From: Sphingobacterium pedocola
GTDB lineage: Bacteria > Bacteroidota > Bacteroidia > Sphingobacteriales > Sphingobacteriaceae
Assembly (NCBI RefSeq): GCF_015209965.1
Contig: NZ_MU158690.1
Location: forward strand, 581,897-645,896
Reading direction: 5' to 3'
DNA length: 64,000 bases
Shown here: in pieces, positions 46,011 to 54,692 of the stretch
Position numbering within the stretch: the stretch's first letter is position 1
Layout of the letters: every line of letters starts with the position of its first letter
The notes under the pieces: model-generated
What the model was told of the DNA's origin: nothing
The model's database searches: none
Seen by the model: only the letters and a program-made list of their open reading frames with translations
Program-made: the position numbers and the translations under genes

Positions 46011-47900
46011 ATGAGAACTTATTTTTTCAGTATACTCTGCTTGCTTTTCTTTTCCAGTAAGCTCACTTTTGCCGTTTCCTATATACATATCATTCCAGAG
46101 CCCCATCATATGGAGAGAAAAGCCGGGACCTTTAAACTACAGGCTTCGACTACACTAAAATACAACAATGAAGAGGCTCGAGATATTATTGACGTTTTTC
46201 AAAAGGAAATCGCGCCGGTGACTGGCTATGCTCTGCAGATAGCAAAAGCTGTGTCAAGCAAAGTTAACAATTCGGTTTTCTTTGAAATCAGTTCCGAATC
46301 TGATCAGTCTAAGCTGGGTAAAGAAGGTTACGAATTGCGTATCTCATCGGCAGGGGTGCATCTCAAAGCACATACTGCACACGGTCTTTTCAATGGTATA
46401 CAATCCATCAAGCAGCTTTTTCCAAAGGAGATTGAAGCAGGTGCGTTGATACAGAAAAATGCTTGGGATTTGCCTTGTGTGGACATTGTGGATTATCCCC
46501 GCTTTGGCTGGAGAGGATTGATGATGGATGTGAGCAGACACTTCTTTTCTAAGGATTTTGTGAAAGGATATCTCGACCAAATGGCCAAATACAAGTTGAA
46601 TGTTTTTCATTGGCATCTGACGGATGACAATGGTTGGCGTATAGAGATCAAAGGTTATCCTAAGTTGACCGAAGTAGGCGCTTGGCGAGCGGAGCGTAAA
46701 GGAAGATGGGCCTCACTGATGCCTGAGGAAAATGAAGCGCAGACCTATGGAGGATACTATACCCAAGAGGATATCAAAGAAATCGTTCAATACGCCCAAG
46801 AGCGATACATTACCATCTTGCCGGAGATCGATGTTCCGGGACATAGCTTAGCCATGATAGTTGCTTACCCATGGTTATCCTGTTCGGGAGAACAGTTTAT
46901 GATCAACAACGGAAGAGGTATCGGTCATGAGCATAATGTGCTTTGTGTCTCCAATGAGGCGGTGTATGATTTGTTGGATAGTGTTTTTACACAGGTAGCC
47001 GCATTGTTTCCGGGTGAGTATATTCATGTAGGTGCCGATGAGGTAAATTATGATTATTGGAATAAGCATGAGGGATGCCAGCAACTTATGAAAAGCTTAA
47101 ATATCAGTACGGGCAACCAACTGCAAAACTATTTTCAGAAAAGAATGGAAAAAATCATTCAGTCCAAAGGGAAGAAAATGATCTGTTGGTATGGAGATTA
47201 TATGGAAGGGATGGATCCCGAGACAGCTGTCTACAGCTGGCAAGGTAACGGAGCAGGTATTAAGTCTTCACAAGAAGGTCGAAATGTGGTCATGACTCCC
47301 GATTGGGAAACGTATTTGGATTTTTACCAGGGAGACCCATCCTCAGAACCGTTCAGTATCATCGGCGGCATTGTTAGACTAAAGCACTGCTACAATTTTG
47401 ATATCGTGCCTCAAGGAGCCAAAGAGGAATTCATCTTAGGTGGGCAGGGCAATCTGTGGGCAGAAAGTATTCCAAACGACCGTCACCTGGAGTATATGAC
47501 ATGGCCGAGAGCGTTGGCACTGTCAGAGGTTTTTTGGTCACCGAAAAGTAAACATAGCTGGCCAGATTTTTTGGTTAAAGTCGAAAATCACTTACCGAGA
47601 TTTGCTGCTGCGGAGGTAAATTATGCCACAAGTTTTAAAAATGCGATCATAACAGGCGTACACGATAAGACGACGGATGAGTGGTTGGTCAAGCTAGATT
47701 CGGAGTATCCTGACGCGGATATTTATTACAATTTTGATGGTACGATCGCGGATAAATTCTCGGAAAAATACGACAAGAATCCTTTGAAGGTGCCAAAAGG
47801 AGCATCGCATATTCGGGTGATCACGTATCGTAATGGTCAGCCGTTGGGAAGAGAGGTTAATTTCCCGCTAACGGATTTACAAAATCCTTTATTGCGCTAA
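46011..47900 (+). CDS. Beta-N-acetylhexosaminidase, glycoside hydrolase family 20
   Basis: The 629-residue enzyme has a signal peptide, a GH20b N-terminal domain (about 25-150) and the catalytic barrel, seen in GLMMDVSRHFFSKDFVKGYL, VFHWHLTDDNGWRIEIKGYP and ILPEIDVPGHSLAM. The catalytic Asp-Glu pair of substrate-assisted hydrolysis is Asp-343/Glu-344 (YIHVGADEVNYDYW). It removes terminal GlcNAc or GalNAc beta-linked residues. It lies 34 bp after the unknown lipoprotein gene, so it belongs to the same transcript. Presence with rhamnosidase suggests a glycan with both hexosamine and rhamnose. Confidence 0.95.
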   Translation: MRTYFFSILCLLFFSSKLTFAVSYIHIIPEPHHMERKAGTFKLQASTTLKYNNEEARDIIDVFQKEIAPVTGYALQIAKAVSSKVNNSVFFEISSESDQSKLGKEGYELRISSAGVHLKAHTAHGLFNGIQSIKQLFPKEIEAGALIQKNAWDLPCVDIVDYPRFGWRGLMMDVSRHFFSKDFVKGYLDQMAKYKLNVFHWHLTDDNGWRIEIKGYPKLTEVGAWRAERKGRWASLMPEENEAQTYGGYYTQEDIKEIVQYAQERYITILPEIDVPGHSLAMIVAYPWLSCSGEQFMINNGRGIGHEHNVLCVSNEAVYDLLDSVFTQVAALFPGEYIHVGADEVNYDYWNKHEGCQQLMKSLNISTGNQLQNYFQKRMEKIIQSKGKKMICWYGDYMEGMDPETAVYSWQGNGAGIKSSQEGRNVVMTPDWETYLDFYQGDPSSEPFSIIGGIVRLKHCYNFDIVPQGAKEEFILGGQGNLWAESIPNDRHLEYMTWPRALALSEVFWSPKSKHSWPDFLVKVENHLPRFAAAEVNYATSFKNAIITGVHDKTTDEWLVKLDSEYPDADIYYNFDGTIADKFSEKYDKNPLKVPKGASHIRVITYRNGQPLGREVNFPLTDLQNPLLR

Positions 47901-47995
47901 TTTTTTCAAGAAATGTGTCAGACGAGTTTAAATACACCTGTGTGTACAGATTATAGCCTAGGTTGCAGCCGAAGCTTCACCTAATTTAAATAACG

Positions 47996-50380
47996 ATGTA
48001 TAGGATTCTAGTTCTTCTCCATTTATTCTTGTTTTTTCGCCCGAATGGGAATGTGTACGCTGTGCCGCCTTCTATTGACTCTGCTATTATACATAAGAAA
48101 TGGGATGCACAATGGATAACGGCCCCAGGGATCTCATTAAAGGATTTTCAGGTGCTTCATCTTCGTAAAACTTTTCAGTTGACAGCGGTTGATCAGGAGT
48201 TTTTGGTACACGTCAGTGCAGACAATAGGTATAGATTATATGTCAATGGCGAAGAAGTAGGTAAAGGGCCGGCAAGGGGCGATTTGAATAATTGGTTCTT
48301 TGACACGTATGATTTAGCACCGTATTTAAAACAAGGCGAAAATGTCGTGGCTGCGGTGATCTGGAATTTCGCTGAATTTGCACCAATGGCTCAAATTACG
48401 AATAAAACAGCGTTTATTTTGCAGGGCAATTCCAAGAGGGAAAGCTTTTTGAGTACAGGAGCCGATTGGAAGGTCTACGTGAATCAAGCGTATGAAACGC
48501 CGAAGGGTTTTGCAGTATACACAACCGTAGGGCCCAATGAAGTCGTGGATGGTCGTTTGTATCCTTTCGCATGGCAGAATCTGGGCTATGATGATCAGTC
48601 CTGGTTGCAACCCCGTTTATTGGGACGTGGGACACCCAAGGGGAAGACAAGTGGTTGGGACTGGGCTTTAACTCCAAGGACAATCCCTCAGTTGGACTAT
48701 AAAAAAGAATATTTTGTACATCTCTTAGATCACGAGGGAAAAAAGGCAAAAACAAATATTGAAAAGGGATTTAAGGCTATGGTCATCCCTGCATATACTA
48801 AAGTAAAGATTTTATTGGATCGGGGCATATTGACGACGGCCTATCCCGAGATAGTCGTTTCAAAAGGAAAAGGAAGTTTGATAAAGTTGGCTTATGCGGA
48901 GGCTTTGGTCGACGCTCAAGGTGTCAAAGGGAATAGGGATATTGTCATTGGTAAGCAAATGCCCGATATGTTGCAAGATACTTATGTTGCAGATGGCGCA
49001 GATGCACGCACGTTTCAACCCCTGTGGTTGCGGACATTCCGTTATGTCGAATTGGCGATAGAAACAAAAGACGATCCGTTGGTTTTGGAGGATGTATACA
49101 GTTATTTTTCAGCCTATCCGTTTCAAAGGACAGCCGTGTTTGAGAGCGAGGACAGGCTATTGGAGGAGATATGGCAGGTGGGATGGCGCACGACACGCTT
49201 ATGCGCCGGAGAGCTATATTACGATTGTCCATATTATGAACAATTGCAATACATAGGCGACACGAGGGTACAGGCATTGATTTCGCTTAATTTGACAACC
49301 GATGATCGCTTGGTGAAGGCGGCTATAGCACATTTTAAAATGTCAACGATGCCCAATGGCTTGACGCAAAGTCGATATCCTTCGTCAGAATATCAGATTA
49401 TACCGGGGTTTTCGTTGTTCTGGATCGCTATGGTGCACGATTACATGATGTATCGTGATGATGCCGCATATAGCGCAGAGCAAGTGCAGACGATAACGCA
49501 TATCTTGAAATGGTTTGAGGATAATACCCAACCGAATGGTATGCTCGGGCAGATGGATTATTGGAACTTTGTCGATTGGTCTTTTGGTCCGTGGAAAGCA
49601 GAGTTACCGATTGGTGGAACGCCTCCGGGCACGTTTGACGGTCACTCATCCGTGTTGTCCTTATTGTATGTCTTGGGCTTGGAAAAGGCGGTGGATATTT
49701 TTCATGCTTTGGGGCAAAAAGATAAGGCGGCGTACTATGCAAATGTATCTGCGAAGATGAAATCCAGCATATATGCGTTGTGTTGGGATCCGACCAAAGG
49801 TTTGTTGGCAGATTCTCCTGAAAGGAATTCTTTTAGTCAGCACGCCAATGCGCTAGCGACCTTGGTAGGTATGTTTACTGAAAAGCAGCAAAGAGGTGTC
49901 ATGAATAAGGTGATGAACACAGACGGAACGGTGTTGGAAGCCTCTCTTTACTTTAAGTTTTATGTATTCCAAGCGGTCAAGAAAGCGGGCTTAGCGGACA
50001 ACTATCTAGATTTTTTAGCCCCTTGGGAAAACATGTTGGAGCTAGGTCTAACGACATTCGCGGAGACGCCAGAACCGACACGATCGGATTGCCATGCTTG
50101 GAGCGCACATCCGTTGGTTGATTTTATGACTACGGTTTGTGGTATCGAGCCGATGGATTTTGGATATAAAAAGGTGAAGGTGCAACCTCATCTGGGAAGA
50201 TTGTCTACGGTAAAAGGAAAGGCTATTCATCCGAGTGGAGCGATCCCTTTCGACCTAAAGAGAAAAGGGCGTAAAGGCATTGAAGGGACGATAGAATTGC
50301 CTATTGGAATTACAGGTGTATTCTTTTGGGAGAACACGCAGATCGAACTAAGTCCTGGATTTAATACAATTAAACTTTAA
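47996..50380 (+). CDS. Alpha-L-rhamnosidase, glycoside hydrolase family 78
   Basis: The 794-residue protein has a signal peptide, N-terminal beta-sandwich domains (DAQWITAPGISLKDFQVLHL, VSADNRYRLYVNGEEVGKGP), an (alpha/alpha)6 catalytic barrel and a C-terminal jelly-roll. The family motif near residues 407-424 is LYYDCPYYEQLQYIGDTR, holding the general acid Glu. It should release terminal L-rhamnose, which the downstream rhaT-D-I-K genes could use. It starts 95 bp after GH20 and ends 12 bp before the first SGNH gene. Assignment to the GH78/Bac_rhamnosid group is firm; the exact glycan is not known. Confidence 0.92.
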   Translation: MYRILVLLHLFLFFRPNGNVYAVPPSIDSAIIHKKWDAQWITAPGISLKDFQVLHLRKTFQLTAVDQEFLVHVSADNRYRLYVNGEEVGKGPARGDLNNWFFDTYDLAPYLKQGENVVAAVIWNFAEFAPMAQITNKTAFILQGNSKRESFLSTGADWKVYVNQAYETPKGFAVYTTVGPNEVVDGRLYPFAWQNLGYDDQSWLQPRLLGRGTPKGKTSGWDWALTPRTIPQLDYKKEYFVHLLDHEGKKAKTNIEKGFKAMVIPAYTKVKILLDRGILTTAYPEIVVSKGKGSLIKLAYAEALVDAQGVKGNRDIVIGKQMPDMLQDTYVADGADARTFQPLWLRTFRYVELAIETKDDPLVLEDVYSYFSAYPFQRTAVFESEDRLLEEIWQVGWRTTRLCAGELYYDCPYYEQLQYIGDTRVQALISLNLTTDDRLVKAAIAHFKMSTMPNGLTQSRYPSSEYQIIPGFSLFWIAMVHDYMMYRDDAAYSAEQVQTITHILKWFEDNTQPNGMLGQMDYWNFVDWSFGPWKAELPIGGTPPGTFDGHSSVLSLLYVLGLEKAVDIFHALGQKDKAAYYANVSAKMKSSIYALCWDPTKGLLADSPERNSFSQHANALATLVGMFTEKQQRGVMNKVMNTDGTVLEASLYFKFYVFQAVKKAGLADNYLDFLAPWENMLELGLTTFAETPEPTRSDCHAWSAHPLVDFMTTVCGIEPMDFGYKKVKVQPHLGRLSTVKGKAIHPSGAIPFDLKRKGRKGIEGTIELPIGITGVFFWENTQIELSPGFNTIKL

Positions 50381-50392
50381 AGGATTTTTAAT

Positions 50393-51655
50393 ATGAAAAA
50401 GCTGATGGGCATAAGAACAAAACTTTTCGGACACTTATTTTACCTCTTTTTTAGTGGTTTGATTATGATCGGATGTGCTAAAAAGGATCTAAGGGGACTA
50501 GCCGTGCGTCCGGAAGAGCGACCACAAGAAGAAACTGAGAATCCTGCATCCGGAGGGGCTGGGGTAGATACCATACATTTACATTGGCCGGCCTACATTT
50601 CATTGAAGGATTATTTGGTTCCTTTTACAGCGGCAGATACGATTGTTCATGAACTGATATTGCCGATTAAGCAGACGGAAAGCAATGCTTCTGCACATTT
50701 GTTGTTTCCTGCGAAGAAGATATTGAAGGTCCAGGATGTTTATTTAGAAAAGGAATACCAAGAGCACAAAGACTGGGTAGTCAATGGCCGTGAAATCACG
50801 CTTACGGCACAATCTTCTATGTTGTTTCTACGATCGGCTGAATTGCTTTTTGGAGCAGATAAAAAAATGGAAGGGTTTTATCAGGAGGCTAAGGAGCCTG
50901 GCTACTTTGTGCTTTATGACGAGCACCGACTTTTCCCTTTACATCAGTTAGCGGTGACTTATATACCAGATCGGGGACACACTGTTCCTGATCAACCATT
51001 AAAGGTGTATGATGAGAAGATACACGGTAAACTGGAGCGTACCTTACAAAAATTGAAACAGGGAGATCCACTGAAGATTGTCTTTTACGGGAATAGTATA
51101 GAAGTGGGGGGGAATACGAGTGGTTATTTGGGAGTCAAGCCTTTTATGCCCAATTGGACTCAATTGGTGGTTTATCAACTAAGATCGACGTATTCTTCTG
51201 AAATATCCTATATCAATAATGCTAAAGGAGGCATGGTGGCCCAATGGGGAGTGGAAAATGCGGAACAGCGTGTGGCGAATGAAAATCCTGATTTGGTGGT
51301 TATTGCGTTTGGGATGAATGATGGGACTTTTGGTGTGTCGGAGGCGGATTTTATCGGACAGTTGCAGCGGATCATGGACATTACAAAAAAGAAAAATCCA
51401 GCCTGTGAGTTTGTTTTAGTGTCGCCAATGCTGGCGAACCCCCTTGCTATTCATAGTAAGAGTCAGGAAAGCTATCGTATTCCGATGTTAAATTTAGCCA
51501 CAAAAGGCGTTGCAGTGGCGGACGTTACCCTTTGGCATAAATGGTTGTTGCAAAACAAATCCTATCAAGATATGACTTCAAACAATATCAATCACCCCAA
51601 TGACTATTTGGCGAGGTGGTACGCACATATCGTATCGGCTATTTTGACGCCGTAG
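50393..51655 (+). CDS. SGNH hydrolase lipoprotein, tandem copy 1 (probable carbohydrate esterase)
   Basis: The 420-residue product has lipobox MIGC (Cys-28) and then a beta-rich domain of about 170 residues (HLHWPAYISLKDYLVPFTAA) before a C-terminal SGNH fold. Blocks are the nucleophile Ser-235 in FYGNSIEVGGN, the Gly block NAKGGMVAQWG, GMND, and His in NNINHPNDYLARWYAH. Asn stands in place of the Asp three residues before the His (DxxH), so a Ser-His dyad is likely, as in CE2-type esterases. It probably removes acetyl or similar groups from glycans at the cell surface. Copy 2 at 51932 is very similar. The two are separated by a gene remnant. Confidence 0.87.
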   Translation: MKKLMGIRTKLFGHLFYLFFSGLIMIGCAKKDLRGLAVRPEERPQEETENPASGGAGVDTIHLHWPAYISLKDYLVPFTAADTIVHELILPIKQTESNASAHLLFPAKKILKVQDVYLEKEYQEHKDWVVNGREITLTAQSSMLFLRSAELLFGADKKMEGFYQEAKEPGYFVLYDEHRLFPLHQLAVTYIPDRGHTVPDQPLKVYDEKIHGKLERTLQKLKQGDPLKIVFYGNSIEVGGNTSGYLGVKPFMPNWTQLVVYQLRSTYSSEISYINNAKGGMVAQWGVENAEQRVANENPDLVVIAFGMNDGTFGVSEADFIGQLQRIMDITKKKNPACEFVLVSPMLANPLAIHSKSQESYRIPMLNLATKGVAVADVTLWHKWLLQNKSYQDMTSNNINHPNDYLARWYAHIVSAILTP

Positions 51656-51659
51656 GTAC

Positions 51660-51916
51660 AATAAATATTCATGTACTTCAACAGCTGAATAAGGAAATGA
51701 AGAAATTGGGCATTACGTTTATGAAACTGGAATCGCACGGAGGATTATGCGGTAGCGAAGTCTGTCACCTTGAAAATAACAGGCAATGTTGAGTCGCTCA
51801 AGGTCCTTGAAAAAGATACTGGTGTTGAGAGAATTATACCTGTCGATGCTTCGAACCAATTTACGGAGGATTTTATGGCTGGAGATGGTAATCTCTATAT
51901 TGTTAAACTTAAATAA
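51660..51916 (+). pseudogene. Remnant of a lost gene between the SGNH copies
   Basis: Frame 1 from 51661 reads INIHVLQQLNKEMKKLGITF, then MKLES, and frame 2 from about 51746 reads YAVAKSVTLKITGNVESLKV and ends GDGNLYIVKLK with a stop at 51916. The two frames together look like the C-terminal part of a larger secreted glycosidase-type protein (a linker helix followed by a final beta-sandwich), with a frameshift and probable deletion in between. No start codon or complete fold exists. A gene once stood between the SGNH copies, or came with the duplication. Confidence 0.65.
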
Positions 51917-51931
51917 ATCATTAGATAGATT

Positions 51932-53110
51932 ATGTTAAAAAAGATTATAGCTGCTTGTTTGTTAGCTGCGTCCTGCTCTTTTTTGAGTAGTGCCTATGCC
52001 CAGGTGAATGTAGATACCATAAATTTACATTGGCCTGCTTACATCTCACTGAAGGATTATCTTGTCCCTTTTATGAAGGCGGATACCATTGTCCATGAAC
52101 TGATATTGCCCATCAGTAAGTCTGAAAAGGGAGCTATCGGTCATTTGTTATTTCCGGCTAAGAAGGTATTGAAAATACAAGATGTTTATCTGGAAAAGGA
52201 ATACCGAGAAGGTAAAGATTGGGTGGTCAATGGTCGCGAGATTGTGCTGACCGACAATTCTCCTATTCCATTTTTGCGGGATGATGAATTGCTTTTTAAA
52301 GAGGACAAGAAGAAAGAAGGGTACTACCAATTGGCAAAAGATAGTGGCTATTTTGTGCTGTATGATGAACACAAACTATTTCCTTCGTACCAACTGGCGG
52401 TGACCTACGTGCCAGAGCGAAAGGGCGCATTTTCTCCTCAGCCGCCGAAACTGTACGATCAAAAAATCCACGGTAAACTCAAGAGGACCTCTCAGAAACT
52501 GAAACGTGGCGAACCCCTGAAAATTGTTTTTTATGGCAATAGTATAGAAGTCGGTGGCAATACGAGTGGCTATTTGGGTGTTAAGCCTTTTATGCCGAAT
52601 TGGACACAATTGGTGGTTCACAATCTACGGTCTACGTATTCCTCTGAAATCACATACGTCAATAATGCTAAAGGAGGTATGGTGGCGCAATGGGGGGTAG
52701 AAAATGTGGAAGAGCGTGTAGCGAATGAAAAGCCGGATTTGGTCGTTATTGCTTTTGGTATGAATGATGGGACTTTTGGTGTGCCTGAAACTGAATTCAT
52801 CGCACAGCTTCAGAAAATAATGGATATCACCTCCCAAAAAAATCCGAACTGTGAGTTTATTATCGTGACCCCGATGCTCGCCAATCCACTTGCCATCCAC
52901 AGCAAAAGTCAAGAAAGCTATCGGATTCCTGTCTTAAACTTGGTTAAACCTGGTACTGCGGTAGCTGATGTTACGGCGTGGCACAAATGGTTGCTGGACT
53001 ACAAGTCCTATCAAGATATGATAGCCAATAATATCAATCACCCCAATGATTATTTGGCGAGATGGTACGCGCATGTTGTATCGGCGATTTTGGTTCCAGA
53101 GAAGAAGTAA
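51932..53110 (+). CDS. SGNH hydrolase, tandem copy 2 (probable carbohydrate esterase)
   Basis: The 392-residue product resembles copy 1 along its whole mature length, e.g. HWPAYISLKDYLVPFMKADT, and has the nucleophile Ser-204 in FYGNSIEVGGN, NAKGGMVAQWG, GMND and NNINHPNDYLARWYAH. The Asp of DxxH is again Asn. The signal sequence differs: it has SSAYAQ, a typical signal-peptidase I site, although LAASC at residue 15 could act as a lipobox. It may thus be soluble or periplasmic where copy 1 is surface anchored. It is followed by a repeat element and the GH172 gene. Confidence 0.87.
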   Translation: MLKKIIAACLLAASCSFLSSAYAQVNVDTINLHWPAYISLKDYLVPFMKADTIVHELILPISKSEKGAIGHLLFPAKKVLKIQDVYLEKEYREGKDWVVNGREIVLTDNSPIPFLRDDELLFKEDKKKEGYYQLAKDSGYFVLYDEHKLFPSYQLAVTYVPERKGAFSPQPPKLYDQKIHGKLKRTSQKLKRGEPLKIVFYGNSIEVGGNTSGYLGVKPFMPNWTQLVVHNLRSTYSSEITYVNNAKGGMVAQWGVENVEERVANEKPDLVVIAFGMNDGTFGVPETEFIAQLQKIMDITSQKNPNCEFIIVTPMLANPLAIHSKSQESYRIPVLNLVKPGTAVADVTAWHKWLLDYKSYQDMIANNINHPNDYLARWYAHVVSAILVPEKK

Positions 53111-53189
53111 GTATAAAAACATTAACATAAGGCGTTGTTTATTACGGAGGAGATTTACTATCTGAGTACTTTTACAAGCTAAGTACAGA

Positions 53190-53286
53190 CATTATCGATA
53201 TGTTCATCCAGAGCTCGTCGACGGATAGACCAGTCGCGTTTCGACAGGCTCAGCGTGATATCGAGTAGTAACGTGCTTCGATAATG
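53190..53286. repeat. Intergenic repeat element bounded by CATTATCGA/TCGATAATG
   Basis: A 97-bp element between the second SGNH gene and the GH172 gene is bounded by perfect 9-bp inverted ends (53190-53198 and 53278-53286). Its centre contains GTTTCGACAGGCTCAGCGTG, similar to the TTCGACAAGCTCAGCCTGA-type palindromic repeats scattered in many genomes. It is probably a REP-like element. I see no protein-coding capacity. Confidence 0.6.
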
Positions 53287-53312
53287 CACAACGCAGTAAC
53301 ATCCATGATAAT

Positions 53313-54512
53313 ATGAGGTATTTAGATTTAAAAATTGTTTTTCCAGCACGTAGAATAAAGACATTTCTCCTCCTACTCTTGATTGGACATATAGGATATG
53401 CACAAGAATTTTCGAACGATTTAATTGGGTTAGCTACGATAAAGGAGGGGGTCAAAACGAAAAGAGTGAGCAGTTATGATACAACGGGAGGAAATGCGGA
53501 TTCTTTTTTGAAAATCGAAGATGGTACATCCCGTGTGCTTATGGATATAAAGGGAGCGGGTATTATCAATCATATCTGGATCACCTTGGCACCAGAGCCG
53601 GAAAAAATCAGCAGAAATGATGTGATTATCAAAATGTATTGGGATGGAAGTGACAAACCGTCCGTACTTAGTCCATTGGGTCCATTTTTTGGACAGGGTT
53701 GGGAAGAGGCTTACGAATATGCAGCTTTGCCGCTCGTAGCAGGCCCTAAAGAAGGGCGTAGTCTCGTCTCTTATTTTGCGATGCCATTTGAGAAAGGCGC
53801 GCGCATAGAGATCGAAAATCAAACCGGAAAAACCATCGATGCCTTTTACTTCTATGTCGATTACGTCGAGATGAATAAGCTGCCTAAGAATACGGGGAGA
53901 TTTCATGCGTGGTATAATAAAGAATTGACACATGCCGGGGAAAATGGAGAAAATGAATGGGGTATTTTTGAAGAACCGGGATCAAATCTAACGGGTAAAG
54001 AGAATTATCTTATTGCTGACATTAAAGGTAAAGGCCATTTTGTGGGAGTCAACTATTATGTCCATTCACCTACACCTTTTTGGTATGGAGAAGGAGATGA
54101 TATGATTTTTATTGATGGAGCGGATCAACCGACATTGAAAGGGACAGGGACAGAAGATTATTTCAACACTGCTTGGTGTCCAGATACGTATTTTGTACAT
54201 CCCTACTTTGGCTATCCGCGGGTCAACAAAAATATAGGTTGGTTGGGACGTACACATATGTACAGATTTCATATTTCCGACCCTATTTATTTTGATACAG
54301 CACTCAAATTTACAATAGAACATGGTCACAATAATCAGTTGACGCTCGATTTGGCGAGTGTGGCGTATTGGTATCAAAAAGAAGTTGCTGCGGTACCGGC
54401 TACCCCAAATAAGGAACAACGTAAACCGAAACCTGTGCATACATATAATGAGTTGCATAAGTGGCGGCATGAATGGCGTAAGGCAAATGGAAACGCACCT
54501 GATCTGTGGTAA
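53313..54512 (+). CDS. GH172/DUF2961-family secreted glycoside hydrolase
   Basis: The 399-residue product has a signal peptide (ending GYAQ) and a DUF2961 domain, seen in GIINHIWITLAPEPEKISRN, MYWDGSDKPSVLSPLGPFFG, FWYGEGDDMIFIDGADQPTL and GTGTEDYFNTAW near residue 276. Members of this family include alpha-D-fructofuranosidase/arabinofuranosidase-type enzymes acting on unusual linkages. The family prefers furanosides, so the glycan targeted by this locus may carry arabinofuranose or a furanose side chain. It is the last gene before the second copy of the rhaT control region. Confidence 0.9.
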   Translation: MRYLDLKIVFPARRIKTFLLLLLIGHIGYAQEFSNDLIGLATIKEGVKTKRVSSYDTTGGNADSFLKIEDGTSRVLMDIKGAGIINHIWITLAPEPEKISRNDVIIKMYWDGSDKPSVLSPLGPFFGQGWEEAYEYAALPLVAGPKEGRSLVSYFAMPFEKGARIEIENQTGKTIDAFYFYVDYVEMNKLPKNTGRFHAWYNKELTHAGENGENEWGIFEEPGSNLTGKENYLIADIKGKGHFVGVNYYVHSPTPFWYGEGDDMIFIDGADQPTLKGTGTEDYFNTAWCPDTYFVHPYFGYPRVNKNIGWLGRTHMYRFHISDPIYFDTALKFTIEHGHNNQLTLDLASVAYWYQKEVAAVPATPNKEQRKPKPVHTYNELHKWRHEWRKANGNAPDLW

Positions 54513-54596
54513 TATTCCGGCCTAATAATTTTTTGATACAGTTGATAATTTGCCTCGTCAAGTCTGATTATTTTGTGTAGATATAGAGAAACCCTA

Positions 54597-54692
54597 ACAT
54601 GACAGTTCATAACAGTTGTATGAATAGAATGTTTTATCTTAGAACACATTTATAAATCTATAATTATTTAAAAGTAATTTATGAACGCAATA
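54597..54692 (+). repeat. Direct repeat, copy B: rhaT control region and first codons
   Basis: This copy is functional in position: it ends in the rhaT start ATGAACGCAATA of a full-length gene. It matches 34577-34672 at 92 of 96 bases; the four differences are in the upper third, around the operator spacer and its right edge. The offset between copies is 20020 bp. Confidence 0.92.
54605..54625. promoter_or_regulatory. Candidate rhamnose operator before rhaT
   Basis: GTTCATA and TATGAAT, with spacer ACAGTTG, form an almost perfect palindrome 56 bp before the rhaT ATG. It also contains the direct repeat ACAGTTCATA/ACAGTTGTAT. Retention of the palindrome in both diverged copies supports a protein-binding role. 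No regulator gene is present in the window. Confidence 0.5.
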
